DNA of 64,000 bases from Membranipora membranacea (lineage: Eukaryota > Bryozoa > Gymnolaemata > Cheilostomatida > Membraniporidae). Of the stretch, positions 1 to 12,580 are shown piece by piece. The stretch covers positions 11,405,387 through 11,469,386 of the forward strand of contig OU612069.1 of assembly GCA_914767715.1 (NCBI GenBank), written 5' to 3'. Each line of letters begins with the position of its first letter. Within the stretch, counting starts at the first letter, position 1. Position numbers and translations under genes: made by a program. The notes under the pieces are model-generated. The model was not told the DNA's origin, made no database searches, and worked only from the letters and a program-made list of their open reading frames with translations.

Positions 1-3000
1 AGATATTTCAGGTTTCTCAGCATACCCAAAATAAGAAATAATTTGGGGGGGAGTGTTGAACCCACAAACGTCGCAAACGTAAAAACGTTGCAATCTAGCG
101 TTCCACTAACGTCGCAATCCCAAAAACGTCGCAACGAAGAGTTTTTATAACGTCGCAAACCCACAAGCGTTGCACTTTTATAAACGTCGCAATAGCTCGA
201 ACCCACTAACGTCGCAAATGTCGCAACTCAACAAAAATGCCGAGTTGTCTTCTCATTAGATGCAAATTGGTGATGATGGTATGTTGCGAGATATAGATAG
301 GAGCATACAAACTTAAAAACACAGTGGGGAATTGAATATCACCGTTATATATTGTGATATGGATAATTGTTGAGTATTTTTCAGATTATTTGAATCATAG
401 TTTTCACTTCCTAGGGTCTTTATTGTTACCTCAGAAACCATTAATGCTGTTATAAAAGGGACGCTAATCAACATCTAGCAGATATAGTGACATACCAGTT
501 GGTAGAGGAAACAGATCTCAAAACACTATGGGAGTTGAAATATTGAGGATATTGTACCAATTTCTATCAGAGAAAAAATTTGAACCTACTAGGATCATGA
601 TAAAACTATTGTTACCTCAGAATTCATTACTGCTGTCTTATACGGGATGATTATCAAGATTTAGCACAAGAAAGGCGAATATCTGCATACATGTCAAGCT
701 TGAAATATACCGTCATATTTGATATAGGCTATGCTTGAAGTGTGCTTTTACACTACTTGGAATACCAGAGATGGGAAAAAAATATTCATGAACCGCTTCA
801 TCTCTTCATCACCTATCCCTTATCTACTGACAAAGGAATTTTTACATCATTCCCAAAATGCAACTTTATGGTTTTCATTTAAAGTTCATGATAATAAAAC
901 GGGATACCATATGAAGCATTAGCATACAAAAAGTGGCGATTTTAGAACATCGCATTGCGTTATGGCATTTGCGTTTTCATCACTCTGTGATCTTGAGTGC
1001 TCGAGCAGCTTCGAACAAGATTTTGAGCTTGTCGCTTTCAATTTTTACAGTCTAATAAAAATTTGAATGCACCACGACAGGTTTTAGAATTAAATGCAGT
1101 TTGTAAACTCAAATCCTGGTCGAAGAATTTTGGAAAATGAACAGGAGACCTTGACTGTGGGCTGCAGGTCAATAATAGTGCAATTGCAAATTTACAGTAT
1201 TTAATATCGCTTTGTGACCAAGCGGCTCATTGTTAATTACCATGATTATATAATATATGAGTTTCCCTTTGAAATTCAAGTCAAATTCTGAATTCTCAAT
1301 ATACTTTGGGAATTCCATAAATATGCATTATGGGACCGTTATCCTCTTAAATTTTATTGATTTGTTATTGTTTACTCTCTGAAAAAGAAGTCTTCCATGT
1401 GCTACATCCTGCAAGAGCTTGGCAGACAGTAGCCTGTCTTGACAAGCATTGCTAGAAGGAGAGGGGAATTCCACTGGCAAAGCTTGTCAAGACATGGTAA
1501 GGAACCAGCAGATGAAATTTTTGAGATATCATGATTTGCTTGTTTAGAAATAAGACCAATTGATAAAAGTTGCAGCTCACCTATGCCTGGATATACCCAA
1601 ATACCGTTATCCTACCTCTAAAATTGTAACCGGCTCTTTTTTATCTAGCCATAAAGTGAAACAATATCCATCTACTCTACCTATACATACAGTGGGATGC
1701 CTACTACCTATGGTATGGAGGAGGGGTCAATGAATAAAACTAAACAAGAGCTAAGCAGATCTGCTGTAGCCATTTCCTACTGATTATCCATTGTATTAAA
1801 TGAATCTCACATGGTCAGCCAGCGCCTATATCATATATTATATAGGACAAAATATTCACAATATTTCCATTGATCAAACTTCACAATGAACACGCTCAGG
1901 GCTCTCAGATGGTCGTTCATGTACATCTGTCTGTTACCATTGTTCATTTATGTTCAACCAGGGAGAATTGATTTACTTTCGACCATAATATTTTATTTCA
2001 TAAGCAGATGTAGAAAACATAGTTATGAGTTATCCTATTTTATATTGTGAGGGAACAACTCCCATTAAAATGAAAATTGAAAAATTGTTCCTTATTCGGG
2101 GATCGTCGATCGTTACGATGTAACAGCACAAGCTTACATGGTATATGGTATAAAAAAAGTTTGACTTGATTCATCTGGGAAAATCATGGGAATAATGTAA
2201 AATTTTTATATTGATGGATTAGGCTATGTCAGCAAGAGGGAGAAATATAGCACTCAATCAACCTGTGTCAATACCTCTTGACGACTTCAATCATTGGCTT
2301 AATCAAACATTAAAGTACATTACAAATGGGTATGTCACTATATCTGCTAGATGTTGATTGGTGTCCCTTTTATCAATTGATTCTGAGGTAACAATGAAGG
2401 CAGTGAAAAAAAAGAATCAAAAAACCTTGAAAATACTCAGCAGTTATCCATAGTACAATATATACCGTTGATATTCGATTCCCCACCGTGTTTTGAAAAT
2501 CCTATGATCCTATCTACTTCTCGCAACAAATCATCATCACCATTTTGCATCAAATGAGAAGACATCTCGGCATTTTTGTTGAGTTGCGACATTTGCGACG
2601 TTAGCGGGTTCGAGCTATTGCGACATTAAAAAAGTTGCGACGTTTGTGGGTTTGTGACGTTATAAAAACCCTTCGTTGCGACGTTTTTGGGATTTCGACG
2701 TTAGTGGAACGCTAGATTGCGACATTTTGACATTTGCGACGTTATTGGGTTCAACAGGGGGGTTGGATGTGATGCAATTTTCTCCGATGGTTATGTATTT
2801 GTAAATTGTAAAGAAGATTTGATGGTAACTTCAACATCATAAACAATGTTGTTTATACGCTTTGTGATAGTTCATTGATTTTTGAGATATTTGAAGTCAA
2901 CGTATATAGGTGTGCATTTGCGTAGCGGATGAAACATGATTTATATAAGCTTTTGAGGGACAGTGAAGTAGGATCAACCTTGATAATTTGTAGCTCCTTT

Positions 3001-3774
3001 GAAACGACAATAGTTAGAATTTCTAAAACCTTTCCATTGTAAATGGGTTGATGCTATGAAAATAAAACTCTGGCAGTCAGAAAGTGAGCTGGTGACCATT
3101 AGGAGCTTGTAGCAACATCAAATTTAACTTGCAGTGATTTTAGCACCAATCTGAATTGATCCTATTTGACATATCAAAAAACAACTATATATAATACACT
3201 CAATAAATTAATGATATCAGAAGAGCAAATGTGAATCTTGAATTTATGTACACTGCGAATGCGAATGCGGCAAGCGGCAAACTTCTACAACTTCTAAACC
3301 TTCTACACAGGCTACTTGTCCTTGATTTAATTAAAAATAAAACAAGCCAACTGAGTTTGTAACACAAGTAAGAGAGACAGGACCCAGCTAATATGGCTGG
3401 CAAGTGCCAGTGAAAAAATTAAGCTAGCCTGGTAATTTCTATTTCATCACAATAATGTGTTTTTGAGGGCCACATTTTGGCTTATTTTAATGAACAAACG
3501 CAGAAATATTTTCCACCGGCTGCAAGTGAAGATACCTGCAAGTGATCAACATAGTACCGCATGAAATTTTTTTTGAGTATGTGGCTATAAGCGCTCAAAA
3601 ATCTAAATTTCCATGCTCAATACCTATATTCTCAATGATAAGTTTTAGGTTACAGGCACTAGCCGTGCACAACCAGATTGCGTTGTGTCACGGATTCCAA
3701 AATAATAAATTAGGACAAAAACTGATGCTTTTTTGGTACACATTGTCAACTCTAGAGTATGTATTAACTTTATG
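1..3774. mobile_element. Foldback element with ACGTCGCAA terminal arrays, unit I copy (left end outside window)
   Basis: The inner arrays are at about 53-232 and 2581-2756 in opposite orientation. Outside them the right arm runs to the terminus CTCTAGAGTATGTATTAACTTTATG at about 3774. The flanking GGTGGCAC is the right-hand target duplication seen intact around the unit III copy. There is no long coding frame, so it is probably non-autonomous. Confidence 0.7.
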
Positions 3775-4041
3775 GGTGGCACTGAATTGTACTGCGACTT
3801 TGGCAACAATAGCATAATGGTTTTTCTTCAGGTTAAAAAATTGTCATTATTTGCTCGATAACGAACTTTATTCAGGTATTGAAAGCATGGACCGGGTATC
3901 GAAATCTAGTTGCTGTTATCGGATATACCCTGAATTGCTTCTCAACCTGTCATGATTTACATCAAGAAACATGGCTAGGGAGTAAGAAAAAAGGTTGCAC
4001 ATATTGAGAAGGCGACATGTCCTATATCTCCTAAGACCTAC
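3775..4041. other. Intron 2 sequence of G0
   Basis: Host sequence between the foldback terminus and RING exon 2; no additional exon seen. Confidence 0.5.
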
Positions 4042-4876
4042 CTTCATAACCAGATGCCTGGTAGTTTATATGGTCTCTAATATAATGAGAGACGTAGCAG
4101 ATAGGGAACCCATCTTCAGGTAAAGTCACCAGTTTTCTGCAGATCATGCACTGCAGCCGTCCCCTTCCTCCAGCTAACTGAACTGTAGCCATAAAAGAGT
4201 CAGTTAATATTTGTTGTAATTGAAAATATCATCCACGAGAGTTATCACTGTGTTTGCACGTTTACTGCCAGGCAGTTACATTATGAGACAAATTACAGCT
4301 TGCTTACAAAATGTTTTCTTGTTGCTCAGTTGGAATATTATGGAAAGTTAATCTGCGATTCGATACATAAATGATTCTATCTACAGCTACAATGTTTGAT
4401 ACTCACTTTCGCTCAATAACCCATATCCTCATTTCACACAAAACAATTGGTTCAGGCTATTACTACGAACCTGTTGTTGTGTATAACTATAAGACCCATG
4501 CAGAAATAGAAACCCTGCACATCATCTGAGTCTGCTACTGATCACTAATGGCAAATAACACAAGCAATCTAGCTAGTATGAACTTATCAAAAGGCAAGAC
4601 TACAGGTAATGAGCCCAGGGTTTGAAAGTTGATGGAAGGCTTTGATGCAAGTTGATGCAGAGTTTTGCTTTGAGTTTTCCTTGCGCTGCCTAGGTTTCTG
4701 CATTCTGAGAAGACACATACGAAGTCACCGATCGGTACACACTTACCAATACATTCCTGGCAGCACTTATGACCACAAGTTAGGATGCGTAGAGGTTTCT
4801 GCTCCATACAAATACGGCACTCAATCTCCTTGTTGATGTCAGCTCCTAGTAGGATTACAGGTTTTGAGGCTGCCAT
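4042..4876 (-). CDS. TRIM-type gene G0: two RING exons (rest lies left of the window)
   Basis: Exon 1 is 4747-4876 (ATG at 4876, MAASKPVILL) and ends ATTG|GTAAGT. Exon 2 is 4042-4182, after acceptor CTACAG, and ends GAAG|GTAGGT. The phases match (1 to 1). Together they encode a C3HC4 RING: CRIC, CGH, CQEC, then CMICRKLVTLPEDGFP. RING domains at the start of TRIM proteins usually act as E3 ubiquitin ligases; activity here is inferred. The coding frame is open. Compared with the unit III copy, exon 1 differs at about five residues. The B-box, coiled-coil and propeller exons should lie beyond base 1, past the intron-2 foldback element. Confidence 0.8.
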
Positions 4877-6201
4877 GATTGTAAAGGGTAAAAAATCTGT
4901 TGAGGGGATCACGAGGTGATGAAATAAGCCAACTGAAAACAAGACAGCTAATGCATGATTGAGCTCATTAAATATTTGATATGTAAATCATGTGATGTTC
5001 ATATCAGTCAGGTCATATGAATTTTAACAATCAATGTGTTGAAGCTTGATCATGTGTGCAGTAATTTTACACCCGCTTGCACATTTACAACAATTTGGCT
5101 CATGTCACATTTTTAGTGCCGACCTGCATATGCTAACTTTATGAATAGATCCGACACTCGCTTATGCCTATTCATCAATACAATGTAGTTGTGTATACGT
5201 AGGGTAAGATAAGAACTTCCTCACCTCAGTGCGGGCAAATCATCGTAAATATCCAAACTCACTGCAATGGAAATACAGAATTTGTGATGAGTGCTTGGGT
5301 TATCAGTAAAAGGCTACATTACATACCTATCTCTGACTGTTGCGACAGCACCAATTCTTGCTGTCCTGTGTGATAACTTTGCCTACATCATTTTAATATT
5401 AAACTGTTTCTATCCATCTAAGGACTAACCTCAACCTGAAGAGGTTTTTTAACAATGTGTGTACATTGTTTACTTACATTGAAATGTAATAAGTCGAACC
5501 ATTGAGGCTAACAAGAAAATACTAGAGCATCATGTCATTAGCACTTATTATAAAATCCACCATATTAAACCAAGGAGTAAGAGTTTCTATAACTCCTTGG
5601 CTTTCAAATATGAGCCATCTATATGATTTATAAGCAAGGTACTAAAGCTATGTTTCGAGTTGTTATCATGGCTCTCGTGCCTCTTTTTTTTTCAGTTTGG
5701 AGACAAAAATCAAGGTCATAATGTTTTGAGCGCAATAGAGAAAGCAAATAGAGCCTGCTTGAATCCTATTCAAATAGAAGCTTTTGAAGTAGAAAGTTTG
5801 CTGTGCTTTCAAGAGATCATATAAGATTTGAGCTTGTGGTTCGGCTCGGGGCTGCCCCTAAGACTTTGCCGAATAATGTTAGATTTTCGAGGCTCATATC
5901 TAATTATTTTGTTATACAGATGCAAAGGAACAAACAGAAACTGGACGTGTAGACCTATTTTGAAAAAGACTTTTTATTACTTTCCAAGAGTGATAATAAA
6001 ATGACACAATGCATGTATATATATTACTTGATCTGCAGTGCCTGTCTGAATCTGTGTCGGTTCTTCAATTTAAGGCCTTTATTCCTCTTTAACTGACAAC
6101 GAGAAACAAACAACAGTACCAATAAGATTCAACCAGACTATATTCATACAATATATGCACAGCGATTCAAGTGTGCATCTCACATAAGATAATGATCTCA
6201 C
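4877..6201. other. Upstream region of G0
   Basis: Conserved in unit II (33701-34883) and unit III (62100-63437). It contains a short hairpin, CCAAGGAGT...ACTCCTTGG, at about 5571-5608, and a minus-strand frame around 5520-5820 that is open in units II and III (34204-34494, 62742-63032) but not clearly coding. A promoter for the TRIM genes should lie here; I see no convincing TATA box. Confidence 0.4.
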
Positions 6202-6470
6202 CTGCTCAGTTTCGTGGCTGGGGAGTAATCCCCTCTGTACACCTGAAGAGACAACTCTTGGATTGGTAACAAGACTTGGTAACCTCCACTAATGATGTGG
6301 ACTGTTAGTAATGAGCTCCTACTGGTGGAGTATACCGCGTGTGTCTGGTGCTGAACTGCTGCCCTGGAATCGGCTGATAAGATAATTTGGTACCGGACGG
6401 ATGTAAGCGAGTCCGCTATGTATGATATTCGGTATTCTCCACTCACACAGGTGGTATAATTCTGATACAT
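6202..6470 (-). CDS. Conserved 90-codon open frame upstream of the RING exons (unit I copy)
   Basis: It starts ATG (MYQNYTTCVSGEYRISYIAD) and stays open to about 6198. A GTGAGA donor follows position 6202 (GAGCAG|GTGAGA), so it may be a first exon. The frame stays open in unit II and III copies, and most changes between copies alter the protein. It lies about 1.3 kb upstream of the G0 start on the same strand, but splicing it to RING exon 1 would not keep the MAAS frame. It could be a small gene, a 5' leader exon or chance. No family recognised. Confidence 0.35.
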
Positions 6471-6499
6471 TGAATTGTACTATTGAGTTGCATTGAGTT

Positions 6500-6660
6500 T
6501 AGTGTTCTGATATAATTCTGAAATAATTCTGATACTCTTTATCTCTGCAACTCTTCTTCTGCAATTCTTTATCTGGTATTTTGGAACTCTCTTTCTTCTG
6601 GAATTATTATTCTGGTATTTTTGAGCTCTTCTTCTTCTGGAATTCTTCCTCTGGACTTGG
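6500..6660. repeat. TTCTTCTGGAATT-rich low-complexity tract
   Basis: Degenerate short repeats of TTCTTCTGGAATTC and CTGGTATTTT just upstream of the 90-codon frame. Copies are at 35190-35340 and 63730-63890. Read on the minus strand in unit III it happens to stay open as an E/R-rich frame (63679-63903), which I take as a repeat artefact. Confidence 0.6.
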
Positions 6661-7685
6661 CAAACAATGTAACTTGGTAACGCCTTGAACTGAGGAGAGC
6701 AAGTCAGCTATGTTTGATACTTGGCATCATCAATTCCTGTAGGTGGTTTAGTGACTGTTTCATGCTGATTGGTTTGCCTAGATAAAGCTGCTGGCTAGCA
6801 ATTCACAATTTTGCTGTTTAGTAGGAAACAGAAGATTGGGCTGCCCCTAAAGAGGGACACAAGGCATCCTAAATCTTCATACTGAGAATGTGATATATAC
6901 TAGAAAACTAGAATACATCCTAGATGTGAGGCCTATGAAGACCTCCTGAATGTGAATGTGCAGGGAGCTGCCAAAACTGCACTGGTACTGGCCATTGGCA
7001 GTGATTATTTGATCCACTAGGCTGAGAAGATTCACAATATAAGATTAACCTAGAGTGCTTTGGTTTCTTTATAGGTAATGTCTGCGTCCAACCAAGAAAA
7101 GCTCAAGCCTACATAGATGGCCTTCGTCAATAGCACCATTATCAGAATTATTGTGCGCCTCAAAAGGCTCTTGCTGACATACTATGCCTGTCGGCCACAT
7201 TTTATGCCCAACAATGGTTATTTACGCCTGTTTTGTTGGAGCGCCGTGGCTTTCTTACCCTAAGCACACAATCAAATTAGCCCAATTAGTGTAATTATGT
7301 GTAACGTAAAGTGAATTTCTGAGTTGTGTTCCTTCTTTGTGGGAGGGGACAACTCAATGCATCTCACAAAAAATTCTAAAACAAATGATGGCTGTCTTAT
7401 AACGATGGTAAATAAGAGGATATTTTCTAGGAAATATACTCAGGTTTAATGTTATCTAAATATTGGTTATAATGTTCTGCCACTCATCAGCAATATTGCC
7501 AACAATGAGTGTTGCTGATAAGCTTTCGCCCCTTTGTATTCAATAGCTGTGTACGAGTGTTTACATGGCTATCCATTTTGTTAGCTTTATTTCTGTATTT
7601 CAATTTTTCTATGACCAGCCTCAGTCAAGTCAAATGAGGAAAATCCCATTTTGAGAATTTGTATATACTCTAACAGTGGTCACAT
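6661..7685. other. Intergenic block between TRIM upstream region and non-LTR fragment
   Basis: Duplicated in unit II (35341-36085 plus 40011-40261), where two DNA transposons landed in it. No gene found. Confidence 0.5.
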
Positions 7686-7815
7686 CTTCTTCCATTACTA
7701 CAGATAATTTCAGCAGTAATACTCACCAAATTTTCACACCACATGGCAGGATTAGCATGCGGACCAGTAAGTTCAAGATCCAATGGCTGACTAACAGCAG
7801 AAATAAACTGACGGA
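7686..7815 (-). pseudogene. Exon-like fragment next to the non-LTR insertion (unit I)
   Basis: The minus strand reads open through a protein-like stretch (FISAVSQPLDLELTGPHANP), then MWCENL, followed by a GTGAGT donor-like site. The 5' side is cut by the truncated non-LTR element. The unit II copy at about 50474-50603 has the donor changed to GGGAGT. Not recognised; it may be a broken host exon. Confidence 0.25.
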
Positions 7816-9034
7816 TTGCAGCAAATAAAGACCGGCCATTCTGTCACTGAGTGGATCTACAGCTTCTTATCTAACAGAGTGCAAAGAACAGTTGTTGATG
7901 GTAAAACTTCAAATGCTATTATAACGAACACTGGCACCCCCCAGGGCTGCTGTCTGTCTCCCCTTTTGTTCTCCATATATACAAACCGGATTACCTCAAA
8001 CCTGAGTAATGTTACAATAATTAAGTACGCAGATGACACTTGCATCATAGGCTGCATAGCTAATCAATCAGATCTCAACTCCTATTTTGATGAAATCCAT
8101 AGAATTGCTACACAATGTGCTGATTTAAATCATTTATTAAACCCTACTAAGACCCAGGAAATGATGCTATCCACCCAATATGTTAAACCTTCTACCCCTA
8201 CACTTGTTTTAAATGATACTGCTATTGCTTTTAGTGATAAAGTTAAATATCTTGGTGTATTAGTTGACGATAAGCTGCGTTTTAATGATCATGTGCATGG
8301 TATAGTTTCAACCGCCTCTCAAAGGATGTATGTAGTTAGGAATTTTGTATTTTTAAGCTCTAAATCACTATCAAATATGCTTTTTAAAAGTTTTATTGTA
8401 TCACGAATCTCCTATTGCTTACCCATTATTTTTAAAAGCTTGTATGCTGCTGACAAGCAACGCCTGTGTAAAATTTTCAAGGACGCTATTAAGTTAGGCA
8501 TTGAGCATCCCGATATTTATACCATGATGGACAATCAGACACGAACACTGGCCTTACGCTATATTCACGATGAGGATCATTTCATCAATGATTTGTTGAG
8601 TAAATGTCCATCTGGCAGATACCGTACAGTAAAACATAGAAGCTCATTGGGGAGAGACTGTTTTCTGCGTCATATCACTCTTATTTTATACGAAATACTT
8701 TTTTAGACAGAGATTTGATTTTTTATTCCAAGTGTCTTCGCTTTTTCTTGCTGATTCAAAGTGCCAGCAATTACACTGTATTTCGCGACTCATTTTTTCT
8801 TTAATAATGCTGTCAGTGATAGTAATAAAATCCATCAATCCATTCAAGTCAATCTCGCAACGTCATTTGGTAATCAAACTGCCAGATTTTCCGATAAGGA
8901 AACCCTTGCCTCATAAATTTGACAAAAGAGCTAAGTTGACCTGCATTGGTAAATTAAAAAGTGACAAACAGTACATATTGCTGTCCCTGAATTCCCTTCT
9001 CTAGCCTTTGGCAAGGGAAGTTTCAATCAATCAA
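7805..9034 (+). mobile_element. 5'-truncated non-LTR retrotransposon (unit I copy)
   Basis: The 3' part of a reverse transcriptase ORF followed by a 3' region ending in a TCAATCAATCAA tail. The element is cut at its 5' end, as is common after incomplete reverse transcription. It lies at the same place in unit II (50593-51823), so the insertion predates the duplication. There is no upstream endonuclease or ORF1. Confidence 0.85.
7816..8706 (+). pseudogene. Reverse transcriptase fragment (non-LTR)
   Basis: 296 codons. It includes the RT palm motifs GTPQGCCLSPLLFSIYTN and KYADDTCIIG (the FADD/YADD catalytic aspartates), then the thumb region LNPTKTQEM and YLGVLVDDKLRFNDHV. Fingers and the endonuclease domain are missing, so it cannot be an active polymerase. 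The frame is intact to its stop in both units. The likely group is a jockey/CR1/RTE-like clade; I cannot place it further. Confidence 0.85.
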
Positions 9035-9169
9035 GTATTACCTACAGACTTACAGAAACACAAGATCAAACAGCTTTCCAATAGTCACTGAGTGTGTTTA
9101 GAAGTAACTAGGCTTGGCAGAATCTTATCTCCTAAATTTAGGATGAGATATGTACAGTTTCTTGAAGAG
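9035..9169. other. Left flank of the LTR element
   Basis: Matches 51824-51958 of unit II; no gene found. Confidence 0.5.
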
Positions 9170-9445
9170 TGTCAGGCTGGTAAGGTGGGCTTTTGGTTTT
9201 ATGCCGTTAGTAAATACTAATTTTCTCAGGTTCCTAGCAGGGGTAATATCTCAAAATACAAAGTAATAATAAGCGTTAAATTCTATGGTCAATTAATACT
9301 ATTCAACTGTAGTTACTCAAGATAGTTTAACTTAGGGAATTCCCTCCTCAATATTACAAAGGAACTTCACTGGGAAACCCTATTGTAACTTCCTTAATAG
9401 GTAACTTCGCGACCTTGGTATCTATATTAAATAATCATTAATTAT

Positions 9446-11025
9446 TTCAGTTCGGATGTTCAGACCAGATTTCAGTTCGGATGTTAAACAAAACATTTCC
9501 CTACATAGGTCCAGTGCTCACAGATATTTTCAATAGAATTTTAGATGAAGGAGTATTCCCAAAAGTCTGGAAAATTGCTCGCGTAACCCCTATTTTTAAG
9601 TCAGGGTCAAAAGATGACCCAGGAAATTATAGACCTATATCAGTTTTGCCCGTTCTTTCAAAGATATTTGAAAAACATTTAAATATTAATATTCAGATAT
9701 TTTTGAATGAAAACCATCTAATATCTTCATCGCAGTCCGGTTTTCGCACTGCACATTCATGCAGCGACGCCGTTCACAAAATTATTTCTGACTATTCTTC
9801 TGAGAAACTCAAACAAAGGAAGAGTATTTTTCTGTTTATTGATTTCTGCAAGGCATTTGATTGTGTTGATCACCAAATATTAAAAAATAAACTACAGAAC
9901 TTTAATTTTGAGAACAAAGCATTTTTGTTGCTATCATCATTTCTACAGGACAGGTTCTCAGTATGTTCATTTTGATGGTGCAGTGTCATCAATACTTGAC
10001 ATCAATATTGGGGTGCCTCAAGGTTCAATACTGGCACCAACTTTATTTCAGATTTATATAAATGACCTACTAAAACTACCTCTCTCCTCGAACTCTTATG
10101 CATATGCTGATGACACTGTTTTTGTAGCAAGCCATTCTGTTCCCTCTACATTAGTTCAAATTTGTAATCGAGATTTGGTCTCAATCAACAAGTGGTGCAA
10201 AAATAATCACATGACAATAAATTATAAAAAATCACACTTTTTAAGTTCTTTTGGAGAGGATTCATCATTAAATTTAAAAATTGACAATAACCAGATATTT
10301 CAAAGGCATGAAACTGAACTTCTTGGCTTTAAGATATCTGACTCATTTTCATTGAATGGCCATTGTGAGACTGTTTTGGATAAGGTGTCAAAAAATACAA
10401 ACTTACTTAAGCTATGCAGACCCTACTTGACCACGCATTCTGCTAAACAATTTTATTTTCAATTTATTCACTGTTATCTTATTTATGGTATCCATATATA
10501 TTACAACTTATGTGCATCAAATATCACAAACCCTATTTTCACTCAGCAAAAAAGAGCCTTGAGAATTGTGGCCAATGTTCAACATATACCTTTTTATTTG
10601 TCACCTACTAATGACCTATGTACATCACTTAAAATTTTACCCCTTCCAATACTGAGCAATTATTTTACTTGCATTACGGGATTTAAGGCTCTGAATAATT
10701 TATCACCTCCATACATCTCTGATTTTTTTGTTACCACACCGATTTCCAAGAAGAGATACACACTTACTTAAACCTCCATTAGACAACTTAAACCACAAAA
10801 TAGCAACAAACTTTAATATTTTACCCTCTTCATTGAGAAGCACTCTTACTTTGAATATCTTTAAGAAAAGGCTAATGCAACATTTTTTCAGTTTATTTGC
10901 ATAGTCTTATATTTTTTGTTGAATCTTTGTTTGTATCATTTTTCTTTTTTGCCATTTATGTCACATCATGAAAAACATTTGAAATAATGAATTGTTGCTG
11001 ACAATAAAAGTATATATATATATAT
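9446..11025 (+). mobile_element. 5'-truncated non-LTR retrotransposon nested in the inverted-repeat element
   Basis: It interrupts the left arm of the surrounding element exactly between ATTAATTAT and AATCATTTTC, and ends with a (TA)n tail at about 11010-11025. It contains a broken reverse transcriptase and 3' UTR. Three insertions are thus stacked: LTR, then inverted-repeat element, then this. Confidence 0.85.
9481..10904 (+). pseudogene. Reverse transcriptase fragment with two frameshifts
   Basis: The first segment (9481 to about 9955) has RT motifs WKIARVTPIFKSG and NYRPISVLPVLSKIFEKHL, then FIDFCKAFDCVDH. The frame shifts near 9958. The second segment (to about 10755) has GVPQGSILAPTLFQIYINDL and AYADDTVFV. 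A second shift near 10755 leads to a C-terminal tail ending at TAG 10904. Endonuclease and N-terminus are missing. It belongs to a jockey/CR1-like group, different from the 7816 element. Confidence 0.85.
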
Positions 11026-11900
11026 AATCATTTTCATGGGGAAATCCAACTGAATCCAACTTGAATTCAAGTTGTCTCCCTTTTACCAATGAGCAGATAA
11101 TTCTAAGTTTCATGTCAATATCATTGGAAAACCGTATACCTAACCATAAAATCTATTCAGTTGGATTTCCCCATGAAAATGATTATAATTAATGATTATT
11201 TAATATAGATACCAAGGTCGCGAAGTTACCTATTATGACGTGGTTAGGAAAGTTTACAAGAATGCGACAAATTATGTATGACCTGTCTATGTTTATGTCT
11301 ACACACTATGTTAATAAACCAGATTAATATCTCAATTAGTCTATTATGTCAATAATCAAGTGCTTTGTTTAACAAAAGGCAACCCAAAAATAGACTTCGT
11401 TCTACCGTTCACAGTTCTGAACAGAAAAGGCTACTTGATAGAACTAGGACTATCCTTACCCTGACTTGCGGGGGGGGGGGGGGAAATGATACTTCAAAGA
11501 GTTAGCTTTACTATTACATAACATATAATTTGATAGTCTACTTATGATAACAAAATTAAATTTCAGCCTTATAAATAATCACTTTCAATTACATCAAAGG
11601 ATGACTTTAATTCAAGCTCTCCAATAGTTATGTTAACTTATTAAAGTATTTGACCCAAGCGAAGCAGTCTCACTAGCCAAAATAAACTGCTTTACGCCCC
11701 ACTTTAGGTATGCCAATAAATACCCTGAAGTGCCACCTGCCCGGCTAGAAAATATTAGCCTCTTGCGAATTTTGAATTTATTGAAAACAAAATCAGATGA
11801 CACTTTAACTTCATAAAATTTGAGATATAAATAAATCTTCAAGGTCTTAAAAATAATTGCCTTACGAAATAATACGGTACTTGCTATATTCTAGTGAAGT

Positions 11901-12265
11901 CTGTAATTCTTCTTTGTGAATGCTCCTGTCACTATGTCTTCAAACTCGTAATCTTGAACTCTGTAATTCCTCTTTGTGTACGTCTCTGTCACCGTGGCTT
12001 CAACTCGTAATCCTGAACTCTGTAATTCCTCTTTGTGTACGTCTCTGTCACCGTGGCTTCAACTTGTAATCTTGAACACTGTAATTCCTCTTTGTGTACG
12101 TCTCTGTCACCGTGTCTTCAACTCGTAACCTTGAACTCTGTAATTCCTCTTTGTGTACGTCTCTGTCACCGTGTCTTCAACTCGTAATCTTGAACTCTGT
12201 AATTCCTCTTTGTGTACGTCTCTGTAACCGTGTCTTCAACTCGTAATCTTGAACTGTAATTCTTC
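11901..12265. repeat. About 60-bp minisatellite in the left LTR
   Basis: About six copies of a unit containing CTGTAATTCCTCTTTGTG and CGTCTCTGTCACCGTG, of about 59-60 bp. The right LTR keeps fewer than two units. Confidence 0.9.
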
Positions 12266-12271
12266 TCACTA

Positions 12272-12545
12272 ATCTCTTACCACCAATGTCTAAAATTGAT
12301 ACTCTTGGTAAACCCTTGCTACCAAAGTCTAAAATGCTACTCCTCTGACAAACCCTTGCTGCCAAAGTCTAAAGTGCTACTACCCTGACAAACCCTTGCT
12401 GCCAAAGTCCAAAAATGATACTACTCTGACAAACCCTTGCTGCCAAAGTCCAAAAATGATACTACTCTGACAAACCCTTGCTGCCAAAGTCTAAAATGAT
12501 ACTACTCTGACAAACCCTTGCTGCCAAAGTCTAAAATGATACTAC
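12272..12545. repeat. About 42-bp minisatellite in the left LTR
   Basis: Six to seven copies of a unit containing GACAAACCCTTGCTGCCAAA and GTCTAAAATGATACTACTCT. They lie just downstream of the TATA box in element orientation, probably in the transcribed leader. Confidence 0.9.
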
Positions 12546-12567
12546 AAACTTCCTACGGTGGGCCCTG

Positions 12568-12580
12568 CCTTATATAGGGT
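12568..12580 (-). promoter_or_regulatory. TATA box in the left LTR
   Basis: Minus strand CCCTATATAAGG, the best core-promoter match in the LTR. Transcription would start near 12545 and run through the minisatellite region. Absent from the deleted right LTR. Confidence 0.45.

Larger units (their letters stand above)
9397..11230. mobile_element. Long-inverted-repeat element nested in the left LTR
   Basis: Ends are ATAGGTAACTTCGCGACC and its inverse GGTCGCGAAGTTACC. The right LTR shows the empty site CCTTATTATGACG, indicating a TA target duplication as in Tc1/mariner-type MITEs. Removing the nested retrotransposon restores inverted arms of about 78 bp that continue through CATTTTCATGGGGAAATCC. 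The loop is about 100 bp with no coding capacity. Confidence 0.8.

Noticed and set aside
11633-11842. 69-codon frame repeated at 19135-19344
   Set aside because: It is identical because it lies in both LTRs; no other sign of coding.
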